A stretch of DNA of 64,000 nt from Ornatilinea sp. (GTDB lineage: Bacteria; Chloroflexota; Anaerolineae; Anaerolineales; Anaerolineaceae). The DNA lies in the NCBI GenBank assembly GCA_018433975.1, contig JAHDQE010000029.1:45519-109518 (forward strand), in the 5' to 3' direction. Shown here piece by piece: positions 54,860 to 63,860 of this stretch (the stretch's first letter is position 1; each line of letters starts with the position of its first letter). Made by a program: the position numbers and the translations under genes. A model generated the notes under the pieces. It was not told the DNA's origin and searched no databases. It saw nothing but the letters and a program-made list of their open reading frames with translations.

Positions 54860-55962
54860 GCATAGAACCCAACTTCAAATTCCAGTGGGCAGCACCGGAC
54901 GACGAACCCGATATCCGATCTCTGGTGGGGTCGGTGCCGATGCCGGGCACCGTTGCCATTCGATTTTCTCGCGAGCCGGATTATTTTCTCGGCACCACCA
55001 TCATGGGGGACACCTGCGATGTTCTGACCGTCCGCCATCGACAGGATGGACAGTTAGCCGGGATTGCCTGCCGTGCGGAAAGCCGGGCTTATTTGAACGG
55101 ACAGGAATCCCCTCTGGGTTATATCGGTCAGATCCGGGTAGCCCTGCCCTTCCGCGGGCATTGGCTGGTCAACCTGGGAGCGGAATACTTCAGGAAGGCC
55201 AGTCCTCGCGGCCTGCTCTACTTCGGGGTGATTGCCAGTGAAAACCCGGGCGTCCGTCAATTGCTTGTGGGGCCGCGGTCACCCGGGAACCTGCATACCC
55301 GGCATATCTGCGGAATAACGACCTGTTCGATCCTCCTGCGGCCGTTCCGTGCCCACCGCACGCCGGACATCGAGGTTGTCCCGGGCACCGTGAAGACTCT
55401 CCCGGAAATTGTCGCGTTCCTGCGCCGCCAGGGCCCCCGCCGCCAGTTCTTCCCGGCCTATAAACTCGAAGACTTCACCGGTGGATCGAGGCTTCGCGGA
55501 CTCAGACCGCAGGATATCCTGGTCGCTCACCGTGGAAATGAGGTAGTGGGTGTGATAGCCGTCTGGGATCAGGCGGCTTATAAGCAGGACATCGTCGATG
55601 CTTACGGAACGGCACTGCGCCGTTTGCGCCCCGCATACAACCTGGCTGCCCGCTTTCTCGGAGCACGTCCCCTCACCCCACCGGGACAGGCCATACCACT
55701 CGCCTTCGCGTCGTGCATCTGCATTGCCGGTGATGACCCCATCATCATGCAAGCGCTGCTCTCCGCCTGCAAAATCAACGCTTACCAACGCGGAAAAGCG
55801 TTCCTGATGCTGGGCTTATCGGATAACGACCCGCTCCTCGCCGTCGCTCAACGTTCCCTTCACATCAAATACCACAGCGACCTGTTCGCAGTTTCCTGGT
55901 CTGATGAAGCGGTTAACCAGCTCGACGGGCGCATCCCTTATATCGAAATCGCTACGCTGTGA
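54856..55962 (+). CDS. Putative GNAT-like acyltransferase
   Basis: 368 residues, translationally coupled (ATGA) to the radical SAM gene. The first half has a GNAT-like order: acidic start PDDEPDIRSLVGSVP, a central strand LAGIACRAESRAYL, then GYIGQIRVALPFRGHWL, the position of the acetyl-CoA-binding loop. The second half (about 190-368) may be a second, degenerate GNAT domain (DILVAHRGNEVVGVIAVWDQ). I am fairly sure of the fold class but not of the substrate; lipid- or amino-group acylation of the radical SAM product is a guess. Confidence 0.5.
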   Translation: MSIEPNFKFQWAAPDDEPDIRSLVGSVPMPGTVAIRFSREPDYFLGTTIMGDTCDVLTVRHRQDGQLAGIACRAESRAYLNGQESPLGYIGQIRVALPFRGHWLVNLGAEYFRKASPRGLLYFGVIASENPGVRQLLVGPRSPGNLHTRHICGITTCSILLRPFRAHRTPDIEVVPGTVKTLPEIVAFLRRQGPRRQFFPAYKLEDFTGGSRLRGLRPQDILVAHRGNEVVGVIAVWDQAAYKQDIVDAYGTALRRLRPAYNLAARFLGARPLTPPGQAIPLAFASCICIAGDDPIIMQALLSACKINAYQRGKAFLMLGLSDNDPLLAVAQRSLHIKYHSDLFAVSWSDEAVNQLDGRIPYIEIATL

Positions 55963-55996
55963 ACAATACTCAATCATAGGCTAAAGGACGAAAAAC

Positions 55997-57151
55997 ATGC
56001 CCGAACAACGACTCACACAATGGGAAGCAACCTCACTGATGGTCGGTGCTGGTGTCGGCGCAGGAATCATGGCTGTGCCGTTTCTCACCGAACGGGTGGG
56101 CTTTATTGGTCTGGCGATCCTTCTGCCTGTAGCCTGGGCTGCCAGCGCCCTGATCCATCTCATGCTGGCGGAAGTGCTGTTCCGCACCGGGCGTGACCTC
56201 CAGATCGTGGAATTGATGCGTTTTTACGTGCTGCGCGGCCGCGTCGGACGCTGGCTGCTGTGGATGGTCTTTATTTTCCTGAGCATCGCTTTCCTGGCTA
56301 ACCTCGCGGCGTATGTCTCCGGCGCGGGAGAGATTTTGGCCGGGCTCACGGGGATCGACCGGCGTCTTGCCGAGTTCCTGGTTTACGCCATCTCGGCCGG
56401 GGTGGTGTTCTTCGGGCTTAAAGCAGTCGGTGTCGCGGAGCGGTTTGCTGCCCTCGCGCTGTTTGGGCTTATCGCCGCAATTGGGGCCGGCGCGTTTTCT
56501 CTGCCGTTCCATATCCCACTCGGACTGTCGGGCTCACCAACGCAGTGGCTGGCGCTTTATGGAATGGTCATGTATGCATTATGGACATTCTACAGTGTGC
56601 CTCAGGTCGTGAAAGGCCTCAGGCCCGATCACCGGGGAGCGGTCCGCGCGATCCTCGTCGGACTCGGCATCAATGGAGCACTCACCGCGGTCATTGCTTT
56701 ATTGGCTTTGGGGATCTCAACCCAGGTCACCGAGGTAGCCATCATTGGCATCTCAGAACGCCTGGGAGGATGGGCCGGGATTACCGGTTCGCTCTTCATC
56801 CTGTTCGCCCTGGTAACCAGCTACTGGTCCGTGTCGCTGGCGCTCGCAGATATCCTCCGGGAAAGAACCGGCCTCCCGGAGAAAATAGCCTGGCTGCTGG
56901 CTACACTCCCGTCGCTTTTGATCCTGTGGATCGGCGTGTGGCAGTTCTTCGATTGGCTCCGCCTGGCAGCCGGCGCAACGGCAATCGTTGTCGCCCTGAT
57001 CACCCTCCCCATGTACTGGCAAGCCCGGCGGACCGGGCCAATCAGCGACCCCGGCTGGACACTCGGGCGGTGGGGAAAACCGGCCATGCTCGCGCTGGTA
57101 TTGCTCTCCCTCCTCCTGATGGCAATCGGCTCCCTGGTATCCGTACAATGA
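55997..57151 (+). CDS. Amino-acid permease-like transporter (AAAP/APC fold)
   Basis: 384 residues with eleven hydrophobic helices. N-terminal WEATSLMVGAGVGAGIMAVP has the unwound GAGVGAG helix of the APC/AAAP fold, and FLTERVGFIGLAILLPVAWA follows. Relatives transport aromatic or branched amino acids. AAAGGA precedes ATG 55997. It is 34 nt after the acyltransferase-like gene, so it may move that pathway's precursor or product. Confidence 0.78.
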   Translation: MPEQRLTQWEATSLMVGAGVGAGIMAVPFLTERVGFIGLAILLPVAWAASALIHLMLAEVLFRTGRDLQIVELMRFYVLRGRVGRWLLWMVFIFLSIAFLANLAAYVSGAGEILAGLTGIDRRLAEFLVYAISAGVVFFGLKAVGVAERFAALALFGLIAAIGAGAFSLPFHIPLGLSGSPTQWLALYGMVMYALWTFYSVPQVVKGLRPDHRGAVRAILVGLGINGALTAVIALLALGISTQVTEVAIIGISERLGGWAGITGSLFILFALVTSYWSVSLALADILRERTGLPEKIAWLLATLPSLLILWIGVWQFFDWLRLAAGATAIVVALITLPMYWQARRTGPISDPGWTLGRWGKPAMLALVLLSLLLMAIGSLVSVQ

Positions 57152-57500
57152 CAAACCCGGAAGGATAATTTTCGGATCCTGGTCAGCTCTGTAATTTTCC
57201 CGGCATATTTTTTATAATCCCATTGCAAATCAACATCAGGAAATTTGGCTGCTTTCACTGTATTTTCTTATTTTGGCAGCCTTCCCTTCAACAGACGGTA
57301 CGCACACAAGCCTTCCTTTCAGCACCGGTTGATCCCCCTCTTTCCCGGTGGAGATCATTTTTGGAAAACTATATTCAAAAGGATGAATATAACCATTTTT
57401 TGTGACATTGTATACATTGCATCCAACAAGCCCAGAGATATACTTACATTCAATATTCTGAATATAAATAAAATGACGAAATAACACGTTGGAGGTTGAA
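57152..57500. other. Gap before the rhodanese operon
   Basis: 349 bases, AT-rich, no gene seen. Positions 57273-57335 resemble 59613-59671 in the gap after fmdE (shared GGC-GCC, TACGCA-AC, GCACCG-TTGAT blocks), both apparently remnants of one older sequence. TATAAT near 57211 and the palindrome ATATTC-T-GAATAT at 57453-57465 are possible control sites. Confidence 0.4.
57453..57465. promoter_or_regulatory. Small palindrome before the rhodanese operon
   Basis: ATATTC-T-GAATAT, about 26 nt before the GGAGG ribosome site. Its size and position suit an operator, for example for an ArsR-type sulfur regulator, but no such regulator is in the window. Confidence 0.3.
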
Positions 57501-57896
57501 ATGGACGAAAATGTATTCTCACAATGGGTAAACAACTTGGATTTCGAATTTTGGAGTACGAGCCAACACAAGATTATGCCTGCTGCTTTTTTTGAAAAGT
57601 GGGCAAGAGGCGAGGCCGTTCTGCTGGACGTACGGGCGGCTCAGGAAAAGGACTTCATCGCTTTACCCTTTGCGCTTGCCATCCCTATTAACGAATTACC
57701 GCAGCGCTTGAACGAAATTCCACACGACAAACTGGTGGCAACTTTCTGCTCCGGTGGCGACCGGGCAGGCGTAGCATTTGCTTATCTGCAAACCCAGGGC
57801 TTTGACAATGCGCGCATTCTTAAAGCCAACTATGCCGAACTGATGGCGGAACTCCTTCCCGGAAAGCTGAAAAAGCTATTACAAGGTAAAGCTTAA
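57501..57896 (+). CDS. Rhodanese-like sulfurtransferase domain protein
   Basis: 131 residues, a single rhodanese domain. AVLLDVRAAQEKDFIALPFA (about 40-59) is the CH2A region. The active-site loop is TFCSGGDRAGVAFAYLQ with the persulfide Cys about 86. It moves sulfane sulfur between thiols. ATG 57501 follows GGAGG 7 nt upstream. It is 28 nt before a TauE/SafE gene and in line with fmdE. Confidence 0.9.
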   Translation: MDENVFSQWVNNLDFEFWSTSQHKIMPAAFFEKWARGEAVLLDVRAAQEKDFIALPFALAIPINELPQRLNEIPHDKLVATFCSGGDRAGVAFAYLQTQGFDNARILKANYAELMAELLPGKLKKLLQGKA

Positions 57897-57924
57897 ACGG
57901 CGATGATTCGTTAAAGGACTACTG

Positions 57925-58683
57925 ATGAACACTTTGTACCTGGCTCCACCGATCTTCTTTGTCATCGCTTTCGTTTTCTCGATGTTAGGCATGGGCGGCT
58001 CACAACTGTATATTCCCATTCTCTATTGGATGGGGTTGGACTTCAAGACGGAAGCCGTTCCATTAGGGATGCTGCTTAATGTGGTCAACAGCGGTTCGGC
58101 AGCATTCACGTACTGGCGGAAGAAATTGATCATCTGGAATGTTGCCATTCCCTTCGCCATCAGCATGATCATTTTTGCCCCGTTAGGGGTATGGCTCAAT
58201 ATCCAATTGCCCGTCAAACCGTTACTGATCTTCTTTGCGCTGTTCACTGCGGCGGCTGCGGTCCTCATGCTTTCCGGCTGGAAACCCAAACAAGGGGAAA
58301 TGTCTTCCCGTGGACGAATTATCTTAGGGTTGACTTCCGGCAGCGGATTAGGCACCGTAGCCGGGATGATTGGACGCGGCGGTGGTTCGTTTGTAGTCCC
58401 TCTGCTTTACATCGCAGGTCTGGAAACGAAATTCGCTGCAGCCACCTCCGCTTTTGTGGTGACCTGCTCAGGCATTTCCAGTTTCATCTCTCACCTGGCA
58501 ACCGCGGCTCACCCCAATTGGGGCGTGTGGATTGCAACCGTGCTGTCGGTTTTTCTGGGCAGCCAATTAGGTTCTCGCCTGATGGCAGGGAAGATGAAAT
58601 CACGCGCCATAAAGCAAGTCTTTGGCTGGGTTTTATTGGGAGTCGCCGCATTGATCATCATCAAAGATGTGATCTTGCAATAA
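57925..58683 (+). CDS. TauE/SafE family sulfur-anion transporter
   Basis: 252 residues, about eight helices. The N-terminal FSMLGMGGSQLYIPILYWMG (about 18-37) and a second half with GTVAGMIGRGGGSFVVPLLYIAG are the inverted repeat of the TauE/SafE fold, followed by FLGSQLGSRLMAGKMKSRAI. Members export sulfite, sulfoacetate or thiosulfate. With a rhodanese upstream and fmdE downstream, a sulfur-compound role fits. AAAGGA precedes the ATG. Confidence 0.88.
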   Translation: MNTLYLAPPIFFVIAFVFSMLGMGGSQLYIPILYWMGLDFKTEAVPLGMLLNVVNSGSAAFTYWRKKLIIWNVAIPFAISMIIFAPLGVWLNIQLPVKPLLIFFALFTAAAAVLMLSGWKPKQGEMSSRGRIILGLTSGSGLGTVAGMIGRGGGSFVVPLLYIAGLETKFAAATSAFVVTCSGISSFISHLATAAHPNWGVWIATVLSVFLGSQLGSRLMAGKMKSRAIKQVFGWVLLGVAALIIIKDVILQ

Positions 58684-58783
58684 GCGATCATCCTTGAAGG
58701 AAAAACTCAAAAATCAGCCAGAGGCCATTAGCAGAGTGATTCCAGATTAAATTTGAACAAACACTTTTTCAAGGAGAAACAAA

Positions 58784-59389
58784 ATGGATACAAACAATGA
58801 ACTGTACAAAGCGGGCCTTCTTCTTCATGGGCACAAGTGCCCGGCCATGCCAATGGGACTGCGCGCCGGTTTAGCCGCGCTCAAAAAGTTGGGCGTGGAA
58901 CGTGCCAAAGATGGACAGTTGGTCGCCCTGATCGAAATTGGTAAGGATCACTGTGCCACTTGTTACGCCGACGGCATCCAGATGGCAACCGGCTGCACCT
59001 TCGGCAAAGGCAATATTCAGAAGTTAAACTATGGCAAGTTTGCCCTGACACTGATCGATCGCAAAAGCGGTCGCAGCGTGCGTGTGGTCACCCGCCCGGA
59101 AACCATCCAGAAAAACAAGGAGTCTGAATTCATCGGTTTTCGCATGCGGGGTGTGCCGGCCTCACAGATCGATTCCAAACTTGTGGATCCGCTGGTGGAC
59201 TATATCCTCAATTCGGATGATGATGCCCTGTTCCAGGTCGGGGAAGTCACCGAAACCAGGCTACCCGCACCCCACCCACACGACTTTAACACAACCATTT
59301 GCGAAGCGTGTGGTGAGCTTGTGATTGAAAGTTATGCGCGGATCAAGAATGGCAAGATTGTCTGCCAACCCTGTGCAGAGAAAATTTAA
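58784..59389 (+). CDS. FmdE-family metal-binding protein
   Basis: 201 residues. The FmdE domain (about 5-130) has GLLLHGHKCPAMPMGLRAGL (His and Cys ligands) and GKDHCATCYADGIQMATGCTFGKGNI, conserved in the family named after formylmethanofuran dehydrogenase subunit E. A C-terminal zinc ribbon follows: TICEACGELVIES and KIVCQPCAEKI. No other methanofuran gene is present, so the methanogen-derived name should not be read as function; redox, molybdoenzyme or sulfur roles are open. RBS AAGGAG lies upstream. Probably one operon with the rhodanese and TauE genes. Confidence 0.88.
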   Translation: MDTNNELYKAGLLLHGHKCPAMPMGLRAGLAALKKLGVERAKDGQLVALIEIGKDHCATCYADGIQMATGCTFGKGNIQKLNYGKFALTLIDRKSGRSVRVVTRPETIQKNKESEFIGFRMRGVPASQIDSKLVDPLVDYILNSDDDALFQVGEVTETRLPAPHPHDFNTTICEACGELVIESYARIKNGKIVCQPCAEKI

Positions 59390-59717
59390 TCAAAAACGAG
59401 AAATGTGCAAGCAAGACAGGGGAATCCTGACAGATTCCCTGCACAAACGCCGGGCGAGTGTGCCCGGCGTTTGTGCAGGGTCGGCAGCTTGGCGTTCTTT
59501 GTTCAGGAGACACCCAATTGCATGGACGCGCCGCAGCGATTTCCGGAAAATAATACTTCGCAATCCGCAGGAATGGAGTAAAGAATTCACAGATTTCGGC
59601 CTGCTTTTACTTTGGCGGCCCGCCCCAACCGGCGATACGCATACCCGTTTATTTCCCGCACCGATTGATAATCGTTTTTTTCAAACAGCCTTCCATCGCC
59701 CCATACACCCATCTCGC
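59390..59717. other. Gap after fmdE
   Basis: 328 bases. It holds the 19-bp hairpin at 59437-59480 and, at 59613-59671, the sequence related to 57273-57335. Long plus-strand reading frames here lack coding character. No gene seen. Confidence 0.45.
59437..59480 (+). terminator. Perfect 19-bp hairpin after fmdE
   Basis: Arm CCCTGCACAAACGCCGGGC (59437-59455) pairs without mismatch with 59462-59480 around GAGTGT. It lies 48 nt after the fmdE stop. There is no T-tract, so it may act as an mRNA-stabilising or factor-dependent end, or be an inserted palindromic element. Confidence 0.55.
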
Positions 59718-60137
59718 TCATGTAACGGAAAATTGCGCCCCGATTTCGGCCAGGCGGTCCAGCAGTCTGCGGATGTGCCCGCGTTCAATCATCGCGGCCC
59801 AATGGCCGTCACAGAAGCGTTCTCCCCGGACACAATATGTCAACATGGTCTTAATCTGAGGCAAAGAACTGGTCTTTACAAACTCCTCATCCTTCAGCAT
59901 CCGTCCCGCTTCTTCAGGATGGTATGCGTAATCACACCAGCAGTCCTTGCCTGCGGCCCTGAAAAACTCGATCACAACTTCATCATAATCCGGCCAGGGC
60001 ATTGTGAAACTCCCGTCCTTAACCTGCTCCCCGCCGCTCCAACGCCTGATTGGTTTAAACCCATCCGCGTAAAGTTTGGGTAGAAAGGCAACCAGTTCTT
60101 CAATCTCTTCCAAAACAGGAAGTCGTGTTGGATCCAT
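59718..60137 (-). CDS. DUF6508 family protein
   Basis: 139 residues, soluble. It begins MDPTRLPVLEEIEELVAFLP; later FFRAAGKDCWCDYAYHPEEA and TYCVRGERFCDGHWAAMIER match what I know of DUF6508, a small family of unknown function. ATG 60137 is preferred because AAGGATG lies 8 nt upstream. Positions 59821-59950 of this gene recur exactly at 63871-64000. This copy is complete; the other lacks its C-terminus. Confidence 0.75.
   Translation of the reverse strand: MDPTRLPVLEEIEELVAFLPKLYADGFKPIRRWSGGEQVKDGSFTMPWPDYDEVVIEFFRAAGKDCWCDYAYHPEEAGRMLKDEEFVKTSSLPQIKTMLTYCVRGERFCDGHWAAMIERGHIRRLLDRLAEIGAQFSVT
59821..59950. repeat. Direct repeat, left copy
   Basis: 130 bp within the DUF6508 gene, identical in sequence and orientation to 63871-64000, where the window ends; the repeat may continue. 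The preceding bases differ (T at 59820, A at 63870), so the junction is exact. Confidence 0.95.
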
Positions 60138-60262
60138 AATACCCATCCTTTTATTTCCTTAAACTTCATTAAATTATTTAATCATCGGACACTTTAACAA
60201 GTGACGACTGCCATATAAGGTACACTATGTTTTTTCCGTCATGAAAGAACAAAAGTAAATCA

Positions 60263-61310
60263 ATGGACTATCATCGAGTATATCGTACCATCAGAATTAT
60301 CATAAAACAATTGTTTCTGACCGAAACGAAAAGTAATTTTGCTCGTAGTCTGATCTCCTTAACAGCACTAATGGCGAGTATTGTACAGGCTAGGAGTTGT
60401 CAATTTACCAACCATCACTCGTAAAACGCCGGGGATGGCAAAAGCCAACAATTAAATCAAACGCTATAATCGTTGGATGTAGAATGAAAACGCATTGGGT
60501 ACAAGGGACATTACCTGCTATTTGTACATGAGTCGTTGGCCTATTTGGCAAGAACCCGCATGATGTTTGTGACTAACGGCAGCGAAGTTGGTCATAAGTG
60601 TATCGTCCTGATGATCTGTTTGATTTATAGCAAGCGGATGTTGCCCATCACTTAGTTGGTGGTCAAAGGGTGTAAAAGACATTTGGCGGAGCATGGTCAT
60701 CTGGATTTATTGGCTAAATTACGGGCCATCCTTCCCAAAAGCTGTCAAATGGTGTTTCTGGAAGATGGAGAATTTGATAGGATTAAATTTCAGGCCGCTC
60801 TACAAGCCAAAGATTAGTGTGCTACACTGGCAAGAATACCCGACTTTACGAAGAGGAAAAGTGATTTTCGTTTGATGATCTATTCCTTCAGATTGACGAC
60901 CAAATCTGTATTCCGTAGATTTGGTTTACTAAAGAGGGCTATGGTCCAGTTACAGTGATTGCCCAATGGAAACTGGGTTTTGCTCATCTCATCTATCTGA
61001 TAACCAATTTCGGATTACCTGATGAAGCCATTTACAGGCATGAAAAGTGTTTTCAAATCGGAAATTTCTTCTCTGACGAAAAAAGTCGTAGGTCATTTCT
61101 CAACAAAAGTCACTTGTTTGATCCGCAACGCATTAGTAATTTGATGATTGCACTTGCCTAGCTTATTTTTGGATTGTCTATCTTGGCTGCACTGCTATTC
61201 GAGATGATTGGGTAAGAACTATTCATCACCCAGATCGTTGCGATTGGAGTTCGTTCCATCGTGGCTTGGCACACCTTGATCATTTTTTGAATGAGTTGAT
61301 TTCAATCCTG
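60263..61310 (+). pseudogene. Dead IS4-type (DDE) transposase
   Basis: Several frames on the plus strand together read as an IS4-family transposase. An N-terminal piece MDYHRVYRTIRIIIKQLFLT ends in TAA. A central piece reads VTNGSEVGHKCIVLMICLIY, then KRMLPIT-stop-LVVKGCKRHLAEHG, ILPKSCQMVFLEDGEFDRIK, broken by stops. The expected catalytic Asp of the DGS motif is Asn. Many further stops and shifts occur to about 61310. No clear terminal inverted repeats were found. The remaining non-coding sequence between 60138 and 61360 shows nothing else. Confidence 0.7.
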
Positions 61311-61360
61311 TCTGATTTAACCTTTTGTGTCCAGCAATAAAATAATCTTTAGTGATACAG

Positions 61361-63781
61361 CTAACTAATGCCATTGCTTTTATCTCTGGGCCAAGGCTGC
61401 AACAACCTATTGGAGGCGGCGTCTAATTCTTGGTCGAAAACCCATTGACCGCCTATGACAACAAAATAATCGACCCATTCAGACGTGTCTGAAATACACC
61501 CAATGGTTACCCATTTATGAAATCTTGTTTGATACTTTTTTAATATGCTGTATCCCATAATATGATCAAGGAACTCGTTTTCCAATTCCGAAGGACAAGT
61601 AAAAAATGCAAAACCAAAATCACCATCTGTGAATGGCATTGTAATGCTATGAATTTCACGATCCACCTTCGTTTGTTGTCGAAGTTTCAATGCCGTATCA
61701 GTCCATTCTTTTCTACTTTCACTTGACATATCCAGCAAACAGCACGCAACCATTAAATAACCTTCATCGTGTTTCCTATCCAGCTCGGCAAGAACTTCCC
61801 GCATGATCGGAGGCATTTTTTGCGTAGGTCTATCAACAGTTTTTTTACGTTGCCCTGTTACGTAGTAATAATAATCATCGAAAATCCAACTATATGAAAG
61901 GAGATTGTAAATGAACTTTTCCTCTGGATTTTTCTTTAAACTATCAAAATACAGGCCTTCAAGCAAATAATGTCCAAACCAGTCTAACTCATCATGGGCA
62001 TTAACCCAACCAAGTTCGTTTAAGTGTAATCTTCGTTTTATGTAGTGCACAAGCTGACTGGAGAACTCATTCAGCTCGCAAATTACTCGTAAATTTGCTA
62101 ATGTCACCGCCCAAGGATATTGATTACTGCTTTGGAGAAGACCAAACTCTTTTAGCTTATGCGTATTGGTAACAAAGGTGTCCAAATCATCCAAGGAAAC
62201 AGTTACAAGGAATATTTCATTATGTTTGTCTTTATCTATAACAAACTGGTTGCCATTACTTAATCGAAAAATCGGTCGGTCATTATTTGTAATATAATTG
62301 CTTGCTCTCAGTGCCTGTGAATACGCCTCTTCTACAAGTTTTGTAAGATCCTCTTTCATACTTGGGGCCCCTCGCCGAGCTGGTAAAGAAAGTGACCCTG
62401 ATTTTGCCTCAACAAGAAATAACGCATTATCTAATATTAGGAGACCATCAAGCTCGGTGCTTATCTTCTTTCCAGTACCGTCGACCACATCATATTTCAA
62501 GTTTTGGTAAGCAGTGGCATATCTTAAACCTTGGGTCAAACAAGTAATTGCTGTGCTCTCCAAATAATTGGCCCTGGATTTTAAATACTTCTGCCATATA
62601 AAATCATCTCCGACTACTTTTATATTTGAACTCGGATTCCAGAAATCCTCGATTGCTGGGCGGAGGGCCCAATACGTTGAGTTGATAACTGGACAGAAGT
62701 ACAAACCCTCATGCTCAATGAACGGTTTTCGCATCAAAGGGTGCGTTGGCGCAGGGGTACGGTAGAATGGGGCTACATCTCCGAATTGGAGGGAAAACTT
62801 TTTAAGAAATGAGGTTATACAGGCAGGATTTAGTTTTGTTTGCTCAACAAGTTCATCAATTGACAAAATAAAAGTTTTTCCTAACTTATGAAAAGTCCAA
62901 CCGATAGACGCATTGAGAATACGTTTTGATGAAACACTTGGCTTTTCTTTGGCCAAATCTTCGATCATATCCCTAGGGTAAGTCGCAAGGACCTGTTTGA
63001 TTTTCTTCTTATGCCGAAAATTTTTTACAGCTTTTCTCAAATCTCTTGCGATTTGAATTGAGTCGTTTCGCTTTTCCGCTAATTTTAAATTGATTAATTC
63101 TCCTACGGCATCGAGGATCAAAATTGCATCGTCAATGGTAAAACCTAAGCTACTTTCCATCTCACTCGATAAGGGGGAGAAGATTCCTCGAAGATCTTCA
63201 ATGAGGTGATGGTGGTAAGATGGATATCTAACAAATAAAGATTCCATTAGGGTGAGAAAACGGAATCTTTCATTCACTCCTATGGGGCCGTTACGATCAG
63301 GGTCGGCATCTTTAAATATCAGATAAAATGTCTGCGAAATAAATAGGTTTTGTATTCTTTTCTGAATATCTTCAATCAGGTTTGCAGGAATAGGCCCGGA
63401 GTGCTCGACATTATAAGATTCATAAGGTAAAGATAAATAAAGTAGCGCAATATATTCTGTATAAGCTGGATTTATCTTCGATTCATATTCTTTAAACTCT
63501 TCTGGGTTAGTAACTGAGTTTCGTAGAGAAATATTAGCTAAGATATCAAAAGGATCATAATTACGAATGATATCTAGAATTTCTTGTATCTGAGATTGAA
63601 TTGATGCTTTTGTTTCTTTGTGTCCATCACGCAATGCTCGTAATAAAGCTCTTTGCTGCTCCTCACTCCTATGAGATTGCATAATAATATACCGCCCTTT
63701 GCGTGCCATTACAAAGCCATCGTTACTCTGGAAATATTCATCATACTCGTTCGGGGATACCTGTTCCTCTGCCTCTGTCAT
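61361..63781 (-). CDS. Large PD-(D/E)XK nuclease-like protein, unrecognised family
   Basis: 806 residues, AT-rich. The first about 380 residues are helical with no recognised domain. The segment STELDGLLILDNALFLVEAK, then SGSLSLPARRG (about 443-472), has the D...E-x-K pattern of PD-(D/E)XK nucleases of the NERD/restriction type. A long C-terminal half (about 480-806) contains WVNAHDELDWFGHYLLEGLY and several Trp/Tyr-rich strands. AAGGAG precedes ATG 63781. It is single, flanked by a dead transposase and duplicated sequence. Single-gene defence is one possibility; nothing proves it. Confidence 0.7.
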   Translation of the reverse strand: MTEAEEQVSPNEYDEYFQSNDGFVMARKGRYIIMQSHRSEEQQRALLRALRDGHKETKASIQSQIQEILDIIRNYDPFDILANISLRNSVTNPEEFKEYESKINPAYTEYIALLYLSLPYESYNVEHSGPIPANLIEDIQKRIQNLFISQTFYLIFKDADPDRNGPIGVNERFRFLTLMESLFVRYPSYHHHLIEDLRGIFSPLSSEMESSLGFTIDDAILILDAVGELINLKLAEKRNDSIQIARDLRKAVKNFRHKKKIKQVLATYPRDMIEDLAKEKPSVSSKRILNASIGWTFHKLGKTFILSIDELVEQTKLNPACITSFLKKFSLQFGDVAPFYRTPAPTHPLMRKPFIEHEGLYFCPVINSTYWALRPAIEDFWNPSSNIKVVGDDFIWQKYLKSRANYLESTAITCLTQGLRYATAYQNLKYDVVDGTGKKISTELDGLLILDNALFLVEAKSGSLSLPARRGAPSMKEDLTKLVEEAYSQALRASNYITNNDRPIFRLSNGNQFVIDKDKHNEIFLVTVSLDDLDTFVTNTHKLKEFGLLQSSNQYPWAVTLANLRVICELNEFSSQLVHYIKRRLHLNELGWVNAHDELDWFGHYLLEGLYFDSLKKNPEEKFIYNLLSYSWIFDDYYYYVTGQRKKTVDRPTQKMPPIMREVLAELDRKHDEGYLMVACCLLDMSSESRKEWTDTALKLRQQTKVDREIHSITMPFTDGDFGFAFFTCPSELENEFLDHIMGYSILKKYQTRFHKWVTIGCISDTSEWVDYFVVIGGQWVFDQELDAASNRLLQPWPRDKSNGIS

Positions 63782-63860
63782 AATCTCCTTGACTTGCCTC
63801 CTTTAGCGATTTATCTAGTCCATTCTGCTATGGCCCAGTTGATCTCTATCAACCAACTCT

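Noticed and set aside
59325..60083. 252-residue plus-strand frame after fmdE
   Set aside because: It overlaps the fmdE end, runs through the 19-bp hairpin and lies antisense to DUF6508. Composition is not coding-like.
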